Positions 1-8,031 of a stretch of 21,804 nucleotides of DNA are shown here, piece after piece. Within the stretch, counting starts at the first letter, position 1. Each line of letters opens with the position of its first letter. The notes under the pieces were generated by a model. It searched no databases, had not been told where the DNA came from, and saw only the letters and a list, made by a program, of their open reading frames with translations. Both the position numbers and the translations under genes were made by a program. The DNA is taken from contig DASWMI010000211.1 of the NCBI GenBank assembly GCA_036399835.1, forward strand, positions 1 to 21,804, in the 5' to 3' direction. Origin of the DNA: DASYML01 sp036399835. GTDB taxonomy: Bacteria > Acidobacteriota > Blastocatellia > Pyrinomonadales > Pyrinomonadaceae.

Positions 1-979
1 TGGCCTGTTCAAAATCCTGCTGCGCCTCTTCATCCTTGCCCTGAAGCAGGAGTGCTATCCCGCGATTGGCATAACCGTAGGAGAGGTCCGGTTTGAACTT
101 GATGGCCTGGCTAAAGTCTGCGATAGCGCCTTCGAGGTCCAGTTTCTCCTGCCGCGCCGAGCCGCGATTGAGATAAGCATAAGGGTTTTGCGGCTCGGCT
201 TCGATGGCGCTGTTGTAGTCGGCAATCGCACCTTCCAGGTCGCCGTTCTTCTTTTTGAAGTTGCCGCGATTGAGAAATGGTCCGGCGGCCTTGCCCTGGC
301 TGACGGCGATGGCCGTCTCGTAATCTTCGGAGGCGAGTCCGACATCGCCCCTGGCCTGTCTGGCAGAGCCGCGATTGGCGAAGGCTGCGGCCAACTGCGG
401 GTCAAGCTCCGCCGCCCGGTCGAAATCCGCAATCGCTCCGTCGAGGTCTCCCATCCTGCGTTTGAGCGTCCCGCGATTAAGATAAGCGATGGCATATTTG
501 GGATTAACCTGTAGGGCCTTATCGTAATCAGCCAGCGCGGCGTCCAGCTCGCCCTTGCTCTGGCGCAACTGCGCGCGCCCGATGTAGCTGGCGACGTCGC
601 GCGGCTCAATCTGTATGGCCTTATCAAAGTCTGCGAGCGCGCCGTCAAAGTCTCCGCGATCTTTTTTGGTCAGGGCGCGATTGCTATAGGCGGGCGCAAA
701 AGACTGGTCCAGTTCGATAGCTTTGTTGTGGTCGGCGAGAGCGCCGTCTAAATCCTTCTTCAAGCGCCGCGCGTTGCCGCGGTCCATGTAGGCCAGCGCC
801 AGGCGCGGATTCGCCGCGATGGCTTTGTCAAATTCCGCGATAGCGCCTTCGACATCACGCTGCTGCATACGCTGCACGCCGCGTTTGACAAATTCCCTGG
901 CCGCATCTGAATTCTGCGCCAGCGAGAGCGGAGCAAAAAGGAGCAGCAGGAAAAGCGCAAAAAGGTTTGAATATTTCAT
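1..979 (-). CDS. Secreted TPR-repeat protein (C-terminus cut by window edge)
   Basis: The frame runs from ATG at 979 to the window edge without a stop, giving about 326 residues with the C-terminus missing. The start is chosen because AGGAG lies 6 nt upstream; an ATG at 985 sits directly on that AGGAG and is unlikely. The first 21 residues look like a Sec signal peptide, a hydrophobic stretch ending LSLA before QNSDAAREF. The rest is a nearly uninterrupted run of nine 34-residue tetratricopeptide units with the pattern AYxNRGxxxxxxGDLDGAIADFDKAIxxxP; the sixth is degenerate and one residue longer, and the ninth is cut. TPRs form helical protein-binding scaffolds, here presumably in the periplasm. 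The partner is unknown. A promoter-like TTGACA lies upstream. Confidence is high for a TPR protein, none for a specific function. Confidence 0.9.
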   Translation of the reverse strand, partial: MKYSNLFALFLLLLFAPLSLAQNSDAAREFVKRGVQRMQQRDVEGAIAEFDKAIAANPRLALAYMDRGNARRLKKDLDGALADHNKAIELDQSFAPAYSNRALTKKDRGDFDGALADFDKAIQIEPRDVASYIGRAQLRQSKGELDAALADYDKALQVNPKYAIAYLNRGTLKRRMGDLDGAIADFDRAAELDPQLAAAFANRGSARQARGDVGLASEDYETAIAVSQGKAAGPFLNRGNFKKKNGDLEGAIADYNSAIEAEPQNPYAYLNRGSARQEKLDLEGAIADFSQAIKFKPDLSYGYANRGIALLLQGKDEEAQQDFEQA

Positions 980-1038
980 GGGCATCTCCTCGGATGAGGG
1001 GGAGTTTAGCGATTTCAACTGCGTGGGAGAAATTGAAC

Positions 1039-1066
1039 TTTATGAGGTCGGTTGATGCTTTGTCAA
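1039..1066 (-). promoter_or_regulatory. Sigma-70-like promoter of the TPR gene
   Basis: On the minus strand there is a perfect TTGACA (1066-1061), a 16-nt spacer and CATAAA (1044-1039). Transcription would begin near 1032, leaving a leader of about 50 nt before the ATG at 979. The -10 matches the consensus at four of six positions. It is predicted by eye only. Confidence 0.5.
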
Positions 1067-1120
1067 ATCGAGCGTCGCGGGTCAATTTGAGATCGAAGAT
1101 GAACTGTTGATGAAGTCAAA

Positions 1121-1160
1121 GAGAGAAAAACCGCCAGCCTCTCTTTTGAGAAGCTGGCGG
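1121..1160 (-). terminator. Rho-independent terminator of the class III aminotransferase
   Basis: Read on the minus strand, an 8-bp GC-rich stem (CCGCCAGC paired with GCTGGCGG, 1160-1153 and 1138-1131) continues past one mismatch into a 4-bp GAGA/TCTC stem around a four-base loop. It is followed at once by TTTTTCTCTC (1130-1121). It begins 26 nt after the aminotransferase stop codon. Stem plus T-run is a textbook intrinsic terminator. A separate 12-bp perfect palindrome, CCAGACGTCTGG (1162-1173), lies between the stop codon and the stem; its role is unknown. Confidence 0.88.
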
Positions 1161-1186
1161 CCCAGACGTCTGGTCCATGTTGTTTA

Positions 1187-2545
<1,359 letters not shown>

Positions 2546-2714
2546 TATCTCTCCTTTTTGAATGGCGAGGGGAATAAATCCAGAATCAAAGCGTGCGGCG
2601 GCTTTGAGAAAAAGGATGAGAGCAGGGCTAATCGGCGAAGAGGTTGGCGCGCAGGTCGAGCGGGCGCGAATGTGTCCGGGTAGAATTGCTCATGGCGTGA
2701 GCAGGCATGTTCGA

Positions 2715-2774
2715 TGACGGATGCAGGATGTTAGTCATGGCTTTCTCGGCTGAGATAACATCTAGCACCCGTCA
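2715..2774. repeat. 60-nt imperfect inverted repeat in the cysS/aminotransferase spacer
   Basis: The 19-nt arms 2715-2733 (TGACGGATGCAGGATGTTA) and 2756-2774 (TAACATCTAGCACCCGTCA) are inverted copies with two mismatches and one G-T pair. The 22-nt centre contains a smaller TCTC/GAGA hairpin (2744-2755). It lies 23 nt past the cysS stop codon and about 170 nt before the aminotransferase start on the minus strand. No T-run follows on the minus strand, so it is not a standard terminator. It could be a REP-like palindromic unit, a remnant of a small inverted-repeat element, or a structured leader. Nothing else is recognisable in the rest of the 2546-2797 spacer apart from the Shine-Dalgarno site. 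Confidence 0.6.
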
Positions 2775-2797
2775 CGAGGGGTTGTCAACGTCCGGTC

Positions 2798-4198
2798 TCA
2801 ACGTCTTTTCCAGCGCACGCCGTCTTTCGTGTCTTCGAGTGTGATGCCGCGCTCGGAGAGTTCGTCGCGTATCTCGTCTGCACGCGCAAAGTCGCGGCGG
2901 CGGCGCGCTTCCTGCCGCGCGTCAATCAGCGTTTGAATCTCGGCTTCGAGCAGTTGTGCCTCGTCCTGGCCGAAGATGTTGAGCACGGTATCAAAGCGCG
3001 CAATCAGATCGAGCAGCTCGCGCTGGTTGTCTTCCAGCAGCGCGTGGCAGGCGATGGCCGTGTTGACTTCGCGCGTCAGGTTGTGGACGGCGGCCAGAGC
3101 GACCGAAGTGTTGAGGTCGTCATCAAGACCCGCCTCAAACTCTTCTTGCGCGCGCGCCGTGGCTTGGCGCAACTGCTGGTTTAGCCCCGGCTCTACGCGA
3201 GCGCCCTGTAGGCGGGCACGAAAATCCCGCAGCCCTGCGACAGTCTTTTCGGCGGCGCGCAGAGCATCGAAAGTGAAGTTGAGCTGTTTGCGATAGGGCA
3301 CGCTCAGGAGCAGGTAGCGAATCCCGACGGGCGAATAGCCTTTGGCCGTCAGGTCGCGGAAGGTGTAGTAGTTGCCCTTCGATTTCGACATCGACTCGCC
3401 TTCGACCTTGAGATGCTCTGCGTGCAGCCAGTAGCGTACAAACTGCTGGCCGGTCGCGCCCTCGCTCTGTGCAATCTCGTTCTCGTGATGCGGGAAGATG
3501 AGGTCTACGCCCCCGACATGAATGTCGAAGGTCTCGCCCAGATACTTCATAGACATGGCAGAGCATTCGATGTGCCAGCCGGGCCGCCCCGTCCCGATCT
3601 CTGTCTGCCATGAAGGCTCTCGCTCGCTATCGGGCGCTTTCCAGAGAGCGAAATCGCGCGCGTCCTCCTTCTCGTACTTATCCGTGTCAACGCGCTCGCT
3701 CGCGCCCGCGATGTTGCCGGCGAAGTTAATCTTCGAGAGCTTGCCGTATTCCGGGAACGAGCTGATGCGATAGTAGTAAGAGCCTTCGGATTGGTAAGCA
3801 TGGCCGCGCTCTTGGAGCCGACTGATAATCTGGACCATTTCAGGGATATGACGCGTAGCGCGCGGCACGATGTCAGGGCGCTCGCAGCCCAAGGCGTCGA
3901 AATCTTCCCACAACCCTTCGATGTAAGGAGCCGTGTATTCGTCAAGCGTCAGCCCGGCCTCGACCGAGTTAGCGATGATACGGTCTTCCACGTCCGTGAT
4001 GTTCATCACGTGCGTGACGCGATAGCCTTTGTATTTGAGATGGCGGCGCAGTATGTCCGCGACAATCATTGAGCGGAAATTGCCTATCTGCGCGTGACTC
4101 CAGACGGTCGGGCCGCAGAAATAGAAGCCAACTTCGCCTTCACGAAGGGGACGGAATTCCTCTAGTTGGCCGGAAAGTGTGTTGTGGAATTTAAGCAT
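2798..4198 (-). CDS. cysS: Cysteinyl-tRNA synthetase
   Basis: A 466-residue class I aminoacyl-tRNA synthetase that charges tRNA-Cys in the cytoplasm. The HIGH-type signature is HAQIGN (35-40) and the KMSKS loop is SMSKSKGN (269-276). The zinc site that selects cysteine is complete: C28, C212, H237 and E241, with the same spacing as the E. coli enzyme. The motif FPHHENEIAQSEG is diagnostic of CysRS. A C-terminal DALR helical domain follows from about residue 340, ending with the arginine-rich segment and GVRWKR typical of the family. Length is normal. The ATG at 4198 has GAGAG a few bases upstream. It sits between thiL and the class III aminotransferase on the same strand, but spacers of about 250 bp on both sides suggest separate transcription. 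No T-box was seen upstream. Confidence 0.98.
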   Translation of the reverse strand: MLKFHNTLSGQLEEFRPLREGEVGFYFCGPTVWSHAQIGNFRSMIVADILRRHLKYKGYRVTHVMNITDVEDRIIANSVEAGLTLDEYTAPYIEGLWEDFDALGCERPDIVPRATRHIPEMVQIISRLQERGHAYQSEGSYYYRISSFPEYGKLSKINFAGNIAGASERVDTDKYEKEDARDFALWKAPDSEREPSWQTEIGTGRPGWHIECSAMSMKYLGETFDIHVGGVDLIFPHHENEIAQSEGATGQQFVRYWLHAEHLKVEGESMSKSKGNYYTFRDLTAKGYSPVGIRYLLLSVPYRKQLNFTFDALRAAEKTVAGLRDFRARLQGARVEPGLNQQLRQATARAQEEFEAGLDDDLNTSVALAAVHNLTREVNTAIACHALLEDNQRELLDLIARFDTVLNIFGQDEAQLLEAEIQTLIDARQEARRRRDFARADEIRDELSERGITLEDTKDGVRWKRR

Positions 4199-4383
4199 CT
4201 GGCTCTCACTATTCTGCTCAATATTTAGAGCGTTCTTTTTCTCTTGACGAATGTTGGCGGGAACAACTGCGAGGGCAGGGCGAGTCTCGCGCGCAGACTG
4301 CTTCCCAAACAGGCAGGCGCGATTAAGCCCTGCTGCTACACTCGGTCAAAATCCACTCTAAAGTCTCGGCACGCATAGTGAAA

Positions 4384-4407
4384 GTCGCGGCCAAAGGTGG
4401 CCGCCTG
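4384..4407 (-). terminator. Hairpin downstream of thiL, possible weak terminator
   Basis: A perfect 6-bp stem, GCGGCC (4387-4392) with GGCCGC (4399-4404), closes a six-base loop about 40 nt after the thiL stop codon (minus strand). Only TTT follows in GACTTTCAC, so intrinsic termination would be weak. The rest of the 4199-4445 spacer shows no gene. It may hold the cysS promoter, but no convincing -35/-10 pair was seen. Confidence 0.35.
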
Positions 4408-4445
4408 ACCTCAAGAAGATAAACGCAAATCGAAATCGGTTCAAG

Positions 4446-5507
4446 TTAAAAATGGCTGAAGCCAGCGGCCCGCAACAGCCGCTCGCGCGCGCCCTCCCTC
4501 AGCATCACACGTCCGGCCCTGTTTGTCACATCTCCGATATAAGTGGCGGGGATGCCGCAGACCGTTTGCGGCAGCCGCCGGAGCTGGCGCGGGCTAACGC
4601 TAAAGAGCAGCTCGAAGTCTTCGCCGCCGTCGAGCGCGAGCCGGAGCGGGTCAAGCCCGCGTAGGAAGAGTTGATTGATGAGCGGGTCAAGTGGAATCCG
4701 CGCAGCTTCTACGCTCGCTCCGACCCCGCTCTCCCGGCACAGATGCGCGAGGTCTGAAGAGAGGCCGTCGCTCAGGTCAATCATGGCAGAGGCCAGGCGT
4801 TCTTCGCCGAGCAGCGCGCCCCACTCGACGCGCGCTTCGGGCGCTAGATGCCGTCGCACGAGTTGTTCCGACGCACGCATCAGGCGCGAGCTTCCCGCGC
4901 CCTGCGGTCGAAGCTGAGCGCCGCGCTTGAGCAAGGCGAGGCCCGCAGCCGAGCCGCCGAGCGTGCCCGTCACAAAGAGATGGTCGCCGGGCCGTGCGCC
5001 CGAGCGAAGCACAGCGCGCCCGCGCAAGGTTTCGCCGAGCAGGATTGAATCTACGACAACGCGGCGCGGCGTGCGAGAGGTATCGCCGCCGATAAGCGTG
5101 ACCCCGTGCCTCTCGGCGAGCGCAAAGTAGCCCTCGTAAAACTCTTCGAGAAAGGGCGAGTCCCAGACGGCGCGCGGAAGTCCAATCGAAAGCAGGGACC
5201 AGCGAGGCCGCGCGCCCATTGCCGCGACATCCGAAAGCGAGACGGTGAGCGCCCTCCGGCCCAACAATCGCGGCGTGATTCTCTCAAGCAGAAAGTCTAT
5301 CTCTTCGACCAGCAAGTCCGTCGTGATGACCAACTCGCGCCCGCTCTTTTGACGGATTACAGCCGCATCATCGCCGATACCGGAAAGCAGTGTTGAATGA
5401 TGAGAGGCGAGCGATAAGCGATGAGCTATAGCGCTGCCGCGGCTTCGGCGGCGGAGCGCTTGCCGCCGGATGCGTTTGATAAAATCAAACTCGCCCTCAT
5501 CGCTCAT
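4446..5507 (-). CDS. thiL: Thiamine-monophosphate kinase with an extended N-terminus
   Basis: A 353-residue ATP-dependent kinase that converts thiamine monophosphate to thiamine pyrophosphate, the last step of cofactor synthesis. The PurM/ThiL-fold signatures are GIGDDAAVI (43-51, metal/ATP aspartates D46 and D47), TTDLLVEEIDF (62-72), SDVAAMGARP (92-101), LIGGDTSRT (138-146) and LDGGEDFELLFSV near the C-terminus. The start must be ATG 5507: an in-frame TGA lies two codons upstream and no other Met occurs before residue 97. There is no clear Shine-Dalgarno. The start codon lies inside a tandem TGATGAG heptamer array, and residues 28-37 are encoded by an inverted copy of the same repeat. This explains about 16 extra residues before GIGDD compared with E. 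coli ThiL. It follows the class I aminotransferase by 50 bp and is probably co-transcribed with it. Confidence 0.95.
   Translation of the reverse strand: MSDEGEFDFIKRIRRQALRRRSRGSAIAHRLSLASHHSTLLSGIGDDAAVIRQKSGRELVITTDLLVEEIDFLLERITPRLLGRRALTVSLSDVAAMGARPRWSLLSIGLPRAVWDSPFLEEFYEGYFALAERHGVTLIGGDTSRTPRRVVVDSILLGETLRGRAVLRSGARPGDHLFVTGTLGGSAAGLALLKRGAQLRPQGAGSSRLMRASEQLVRRHLAPEARVEWGALLGEERLASAMIDLSDGLSSDLAHLCRESGVGASVEAARIPLDPLINQLFLRGLDPLRLALDGGEDFELLFSVSPRQLRRLPQTVCGIPATYIGDVTNRAGRVMLREGARERLLRAAGFSHF
5398..5425 (+). repeat. Heptamer repeat inside the thiL coding sequence
   Basis: Four consecutive 7-bp units on the plus strand: TGATGAG, AGGCGAG, CGATAAG, CGATGAG. They encode ThiL residues 28-37 (read on the minus strand as AHRLSLASHH) in a region where the family normally has no such segment. 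They are the inverted counterpart of the array at 5495-5533. Confidence 0.6.
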
Positions 5508-5553
5508 CTTTCATCACTCATCACTCATCAGTTATGACTTATCACTGGTGATA
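5495..5553 (-). repeat. Tandem TGATGAG heptamer array at the thiL start, with adjacent palindrome
   Basis: Reading the minus strand toward thiL, 7-bp units follow in register: TGATGAG, TGATGAG, TGATGAA, AGATGAG, CGATGAG. The thiL ATG (5507-5505) lies in the fourth. Beside it is a short palindrome, TATCAC-TG-GTGATA (5539-5552), just after the class I aminotransferase stop codon at 5560-5558. Such arrays resemble short tandemly repeated repetitive (STRR) heptamers known from cyanobacteria and seen in other GC-rich bacteria. Confidence 0.6.
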
Positions 5554-5557
5554 GTTT

Positions 5558-6727
5558 TTAGAGTTTTCGTCGCATCGAATCGAGCGCGGCTTCGATGGTT
5601 GCGATGCTGGTCGAGAAGGAGAAGCGCAAGTGGCCTTCGCCGTGCTGGCCGAAGACTATGCCGGGGACTGTCGCGACCTGCGCGCGGTTAAGCAGTAGCT
5701 CCGCGGCCTGACGGCTGTCCGTGTGGATACGCGTGCAGTCCGGAAAAGCATAAAAGGCTCCGGCGGGTACGTCGCACACCAGGCCCAACTCGTTGAGGCC
5801 CGCGAGCAAAAGGTCTCTACGCCGACGATATTCGGCGCGCATCTGGTCCAGAAAATCGGAGGCGGTCGTCAAGGCCGCGAGCGCGGCCCACTGCGTCGGC
5901 GTCGAGACGCCGTTGGAAGAATAGAGTAGAGATTTGCGTAAGCCAGTCATCCAGGGTTCGGTCGCCACCGCGTAGCCTACGCGCCAGCCCGTCATGGCGT
6001 AGGATTTCGAGAGCGTAAAGGAAGTGATGGTGCGTTCAAACATGCCTTCGAGCGAAGCTATAGAGACGTGCTCGCCGTCGTAGACGAGGTCTTCATAAGC
6101 CTCATCGGCAATCACGAGCAGGTCGTGCTCAATGGCAAACCTGGCGACCTCCTCTGCTTCCTCGCGCGTAAAGACGACGCCGGTCGGATTCTGCGGCGTG
6201 TTGTAATAGATGGCGCGCGTGTGGGTCGTCAGATAACGCTTGAGCGTCGCCTGGAATCCATTGCCGCGGGCCTCTTCTGTCGGGACGAGCACGGTCTTGC
6301 CACGGCTATGCGCGATGAGGTCTTTAATCGGAGTCCAGAAGGGCGAGAAGACGAGCACTTCATCGTCAGGGTCAATGGTTGACTGGAACGAGCCGAAGAG
6401 TCCCTGCATCCCGCCGTTCATGATGATGACATCCTGCTCGCTCGCCTCTATGCGATTACGCTCGCGCAGCTTGTCCGCGATAGCCGCTCTCAATTCAGGA
6501 ATCCCCGAAGAAGGCGCATAGCGCGTCCTATTCTCTTCGAGCGCGCGAGCCATCGCCGTCTTGATGTAATCGGGCGTGTGGCTAAAAGGCTCGCCGCCTT
6601 CAAACTGGTAGACGTTTGAGCCTTCGGCGCGCAACTCCATAATCCGGTTGCGTATCTTGACGATGTCGGAAAAGCCAACCTCGTCAAAGCGCTTCGCCAG
6701 GCGGAAAGCAGTTGAAGACGTAGTCAC
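5558..6727 (-). CDS. Class I/II PLP-dependent aminotransferase (aspartate aminotransferase-like)
   Basis: A 389-residue fold-type I aminotransferase, a cytoplasmic PLP enzyme that moves amino groups between an amino acid and a 2-oxo acid. Motifs in order: EGGEPFSHTPD (43-53), NGGMQGL (104-110, cofactor phosphate site), NTPQNPTG (176-183, with N180), ADEAYEDL (207-214, D208 and Y211), and SFTLSKSYAMTGWRVGY (236-252), where K241 should bind PLP and R249 contacts the cofactor phosphate. Length and motifs fit the 1-gamma subgroup of aspartate and related transaminases; the amino-acid specificity cannot be read. The start codon is GTG (6727-6725), with GGAGG 13 nt upstream, which is rather far. 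TATAAT lies 51 nt upstream. thiL follows after 50 bp. Confidence 0.93.
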   Translation of the reverse strand: MTTSSTAFRLAKRFDEVGFSDIVKIRNRIMELRAEGSNVYQFEGGEPFSHTPDYIKTAMARALEENRTRYAPSSGIPELRAAIADKLRERNRIEASEQDVIIMNGGMQGLFGSFQSTIDPDDEVLVFSPFWTPIKDLIAHSRGKTVLVPTEEARGNGFQATLKRYLTTHTRAIYYNTPQNPTGVVFTREEAEEVARFAIEHDLLVIADEAYEDLVYDGEHVSIASLEGMFERTITSFTLSKSYAMTGWRVGYAVATEPWMTGLRKSLLYSSNGVSTPTQWAALAALTTASDFLDQMRAEYRRRRDLLLAGLNELGLVCDVPAGAFYAFPDCTRIHTDSRQAAELLLNRAQVATVPGIVFGQHGEGHLRFSFSTSIATIEAALDSMRRKL

Positions 6728-6777
6728 GATAGAGTGTGAACCTCCGGTTGATTTCGTGTGCGTGGGAAAGAATCGGG

Positions 6778-6807
6778 ATTATAGCTTGCGTCTTCGCGCC
6801 GCGTCCA
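6778..6807 (-). promoter_or_regulatory. Promoter of the class I aminotransferase (probably with thiL)
   Basis: On the minus strand a perfect -10, TATAAT (6783-6778), is preceded after 18 nt by TGGACG (6807-6802), which matches TTGACA at four positions. Transcription would start near 6771, about 45 nt before the GTG start. Confidence 0.6.
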
Positions 6808-6830
6808 CCGCCAGAGCAGAGCGCGGCGGA

Positions 6831-6899
6831 TGAGAGGTCAGAGATTTGTCAAAACGGATAGCCGCCTCCCTGTGGAAATCTTAATCTTCTGACTTCTCA
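6831..6899. repeat. Inverted repeat in the divergent aminotransferase/MerR spacer
   Basis: The left arm TGAGAGGTCAGAGATT (6831-6846) and the right arm AATCTTCTGACTTCTCA (6883-6899) are inverted copies with one substitution and one extra base, around a 36-nt centre. The spacer 6728-7093 (366 bp) otherwise contains only the two divergent promoters and no coding signal. The arm composition (AGAAGTCAG-like) resembles the short repeats seen in other spacers of this window. Confidence 0.55.
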
Positions 6900-6956
6900 C
6901 CAGACATCTCCGACCGCTCATCTCTATTCTTAACTCGCACGGCGTAAATATAAATA

Positions 6957-6985
6957 TTGACACTATTAGCGGGCGCGAGTAACAT
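6957..6985 (+). promoter_or_regulatory. Strong sigma-70-like promoter of the MerR-family gene
   Basis: A perfect TTGACA (6957-6962), an exact 17-nt spacer and TAACAT (6980-6985, four of six consensus). It is preceded by the AT-rich stretch TAAATATAAATAT, which could act as an UP element. Transcription would begin near 6992, giving a leader of about 100 nt before the ATG at 7094. It is the best promoter match in the window. Confidence 0.72.
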
Positions 6986-7093
6986 TGCCGCTGCGAGTTG
7001 TGCCCGTTCATTTCGAGCCACCCGTTTCCACAAAATTCGCGCCACTCTCGTCGCGGACACAGAGTTTCCCTTTTAAGAGAGGTTGTCAGAAAG

Positions 7094-7651
7094 ATGAATC
7101 GCGCCGCTGTTGCTATCCCCGAAAAACTCTTCTTTAAGATTGGCGAAGTGTGCGAGATAACGGGCGTGCAGGCGCATGTCCTGCGTTACTGGGAGTCTGA
7201 ATTTCCGATGCTCGCGCCGCAGAAGAATCGCGCGGGACAGCGTACCTATCGCAAACGCGACGTAGAGATGGCGCTGCGCATTAAAGAGCTGCTCTATGAC
7301 GACCAGTACACGATTGCCGGGGCGAAGAAGAAGCTGGCGAGCGAGCTGAGAGGCGCGAGTAAGCTCAAGGTCGTCACGCCTGACATGACCGCCTCGCAGT
7401 CTGGTCCACAAGCCGCTCCGACGCAGCCCGCACAGCCATCCGCCCAAGCATCTGCGCAGCCATCCGCGACGCAAGAGCAGCGGGCCGCGCAGCTTGCAGG
7501 GGAAACCCGCCAGAGCTATGCGCTGCCCGCGGCTGGGACAGCCATCACGGATGATCAGCGCGCTTCCTTGCGCCACCTCGCGGGCCAACTGCGCGACCTG
7601 CTGGACATCCTCGACGCCGGTGAAACCGAACGCAAAACGCCCAGACCATAG
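7094..7651 (+). CDS. MerR-family (MlrA-like) transcriptional regulator
   Basis: A 185-residue protein. The first 85 residues form a MerR-type winged helix-turn-helix: KLFFKIGEVCEITGV (11-25), AHVLRYWESEFPML (27-40), RAGQRTYRKRDVEMALRIKELL (46-67) and YTIAGAKKKL (72-81). The WESEFP form places it in the MlrA-like branch. Residues 100-150 are a low-complexity Ala/Pro/Gln/Ser linker with repeated QPSA, and a short helix (158-175) ends the protein. No metal-binding cysteine cluster is seen, so a CueR/ZntR-type metal sensor is unlikely. An open frame extends upstream to 6998, but ATG 7094 matches where the domain begins and AGAGAGG lies about 11 nt upstream. The effector and targets are unknown. 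Confidence 0.9.
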   Translation: MNRAAVAIPEKLFFKIGEVCEITGVQAHVLRYWESEFPMLAPQKNRAGQRTYRKRDVEMALRIKELLYDDQYTIAGAKKKLASELRGASKLKVVTPDMTASQSGPQAAPTQPAQPSAQASAQPSATQEQRAAQLAGETRQSYALPAAGTAITDDQRASLRHLAGQLRDLLDILDAGETERKTPRP

Positions 7652-7706
7652 CTCGCCTCCGATCTTTCATTCACTCGCATCTCTCTCTGGTTTGCTACAC
7701 GGACGA

Positions 7707-7721
7707 CGCTTGAATCAAGCG
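7707..7721. promoter_or_regulatory. Perfect 7+1+7 palindrome upstream of the tRNA promoter
   Basis: CGCTTGA-A-TCAAGCG lies 8 nt before the -35 box of the tRNA-Pro promoter and 55 nt after the MerR-family stop codon. A one-base centre makes an RNA hairpin unlikely, so it reads more like a dimeric protein-binding site. The binder is unknown. Confidence 0.3.
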
Positions 7722-7729
7722 GTCGCCAT

Positions 7730-7759
7730 TTGACCAAAATATCTTTTCCGTAAGATACT
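7730..7759 (+). promoter_or_regulatory. Promoter of tRNA-Pro
   Basis: TTGACC (7730-7735), an 18-nt AT-rich spacer and GATACT (7754-7759). Transcription would start about 9 nt before the mature tRNA 5' end at 7775. The position fits a short tRNA leader well. Confidence 0.6.
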
Positions 7760-7774
7760 GGACCGAGCTTTAGA

Positions 7775-7848
7775 CGGGACGTGGCGCAGCCTGGTAGCGC
7801 GCACCCTTGGGGTGGGTGAGGCCCCGAGTTCGAATCTCGGCGTCCCGA
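7775..7848 (+). tRNA. tRNA-Pro (anticodon GGG)
   Basis: A complete 74-nt cloverleaf. The acceptor is CGGGACG paired with CGTCCCG plus discriminator A. The D arm is GCGC/GCGC with loop AGCCTGGTA. The anticodon stem is CACCC/GGGTG with loop TTGGGGT (anticodon GGG, reading CCC and CCU). The variable loop is AGGCC and the T arm is CCGAG/CTCGG with loop TTCGAAT. All stems pair perfectly. CCA is not encoded (ATTACC follows), so it must be added enzymatically. Confidence 0.97.
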
Positions 7849-7853
7849 TTACC

Positions 7854-7890
7854 GAAGGGCTTTCAACTTTGAATAAGTTGAAAGCCCTTC
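7854..7890 (+). terminator. Perfect 16-bp hairpin after tRNA-Pro
   Basis: GAAGGGCTTTCAACTT (7854-7869), a five-base loop TGAAT, then the exact inverse AAGTTGAAAGCCCTTC (7875-7890). The downstream sequence CTGCTCTTATCTTCTC is pyrimidine-rich but has no long T-run. It probably terminates the tRNA transcript. Nearly the same stem sequence recurs at 10966-11001. Confidence 0.8.
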
Positions 7891-7963
7891 CTGCTCTTAT
7901 CTTCTCAAAAAGCGAATCTCTTCTGTTTTGAGCGTCAGTCTTGGCTGTGGAAAACTTCTTTCG

Positions 7964-7995
7964 GGAACTTTTCCCGCCTCCGGTGTGAATCAGTT
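7964..7995 (+). promoter_or_regulatory. Possible ECF-type promoter of the sigma/anti-sigma unit
   Basis: GGAACTT (7964-7970) matches the GGAAC-type -35 element used by many ECF sigma factors. It sits within GGGAACTTTTCCC (7963-7975), which has 5-bp inverted arms. The likely -10 region is around 7985-7995 (GTGAATC), without a sharp match. If real it would fit autoregulation and would place transcription start near 8000, favouring the ATG at 8032 over the one at 7996. This is inferred, not shown. Confidence 0.35.
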
Positions 7996-8031
7996 ATGGC
8001 AGTTGCCAGTAAAATATTGAGAAGAGAGACG

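Noticed and set aside
55..648. 197-codon minus-strand frame within the TPR gene
   Set aside because: It is an out-of-register reading of the TPR repeats. The true frame carries nine clear TPR units and a signal peptide.
1..979. Regular ~102-bp periodicity that could suggest a repeat array
   Set aside because: It is the DNA reflection of 34-residue TPR units, with variable sequence and no identical repeats or spacers.
4199..4445. T-box leader before cysS
   Set aside because: No T-box consensus or specifier stem followed by a terminator/antiterminator was seen on the minus strand.
5508..5557. TPP riboswitch before thiL
   Set aside because: The spacer is only 50 bp of heptamer repeat and a short palindrome; no CTGAGA-type thi-box core is present.
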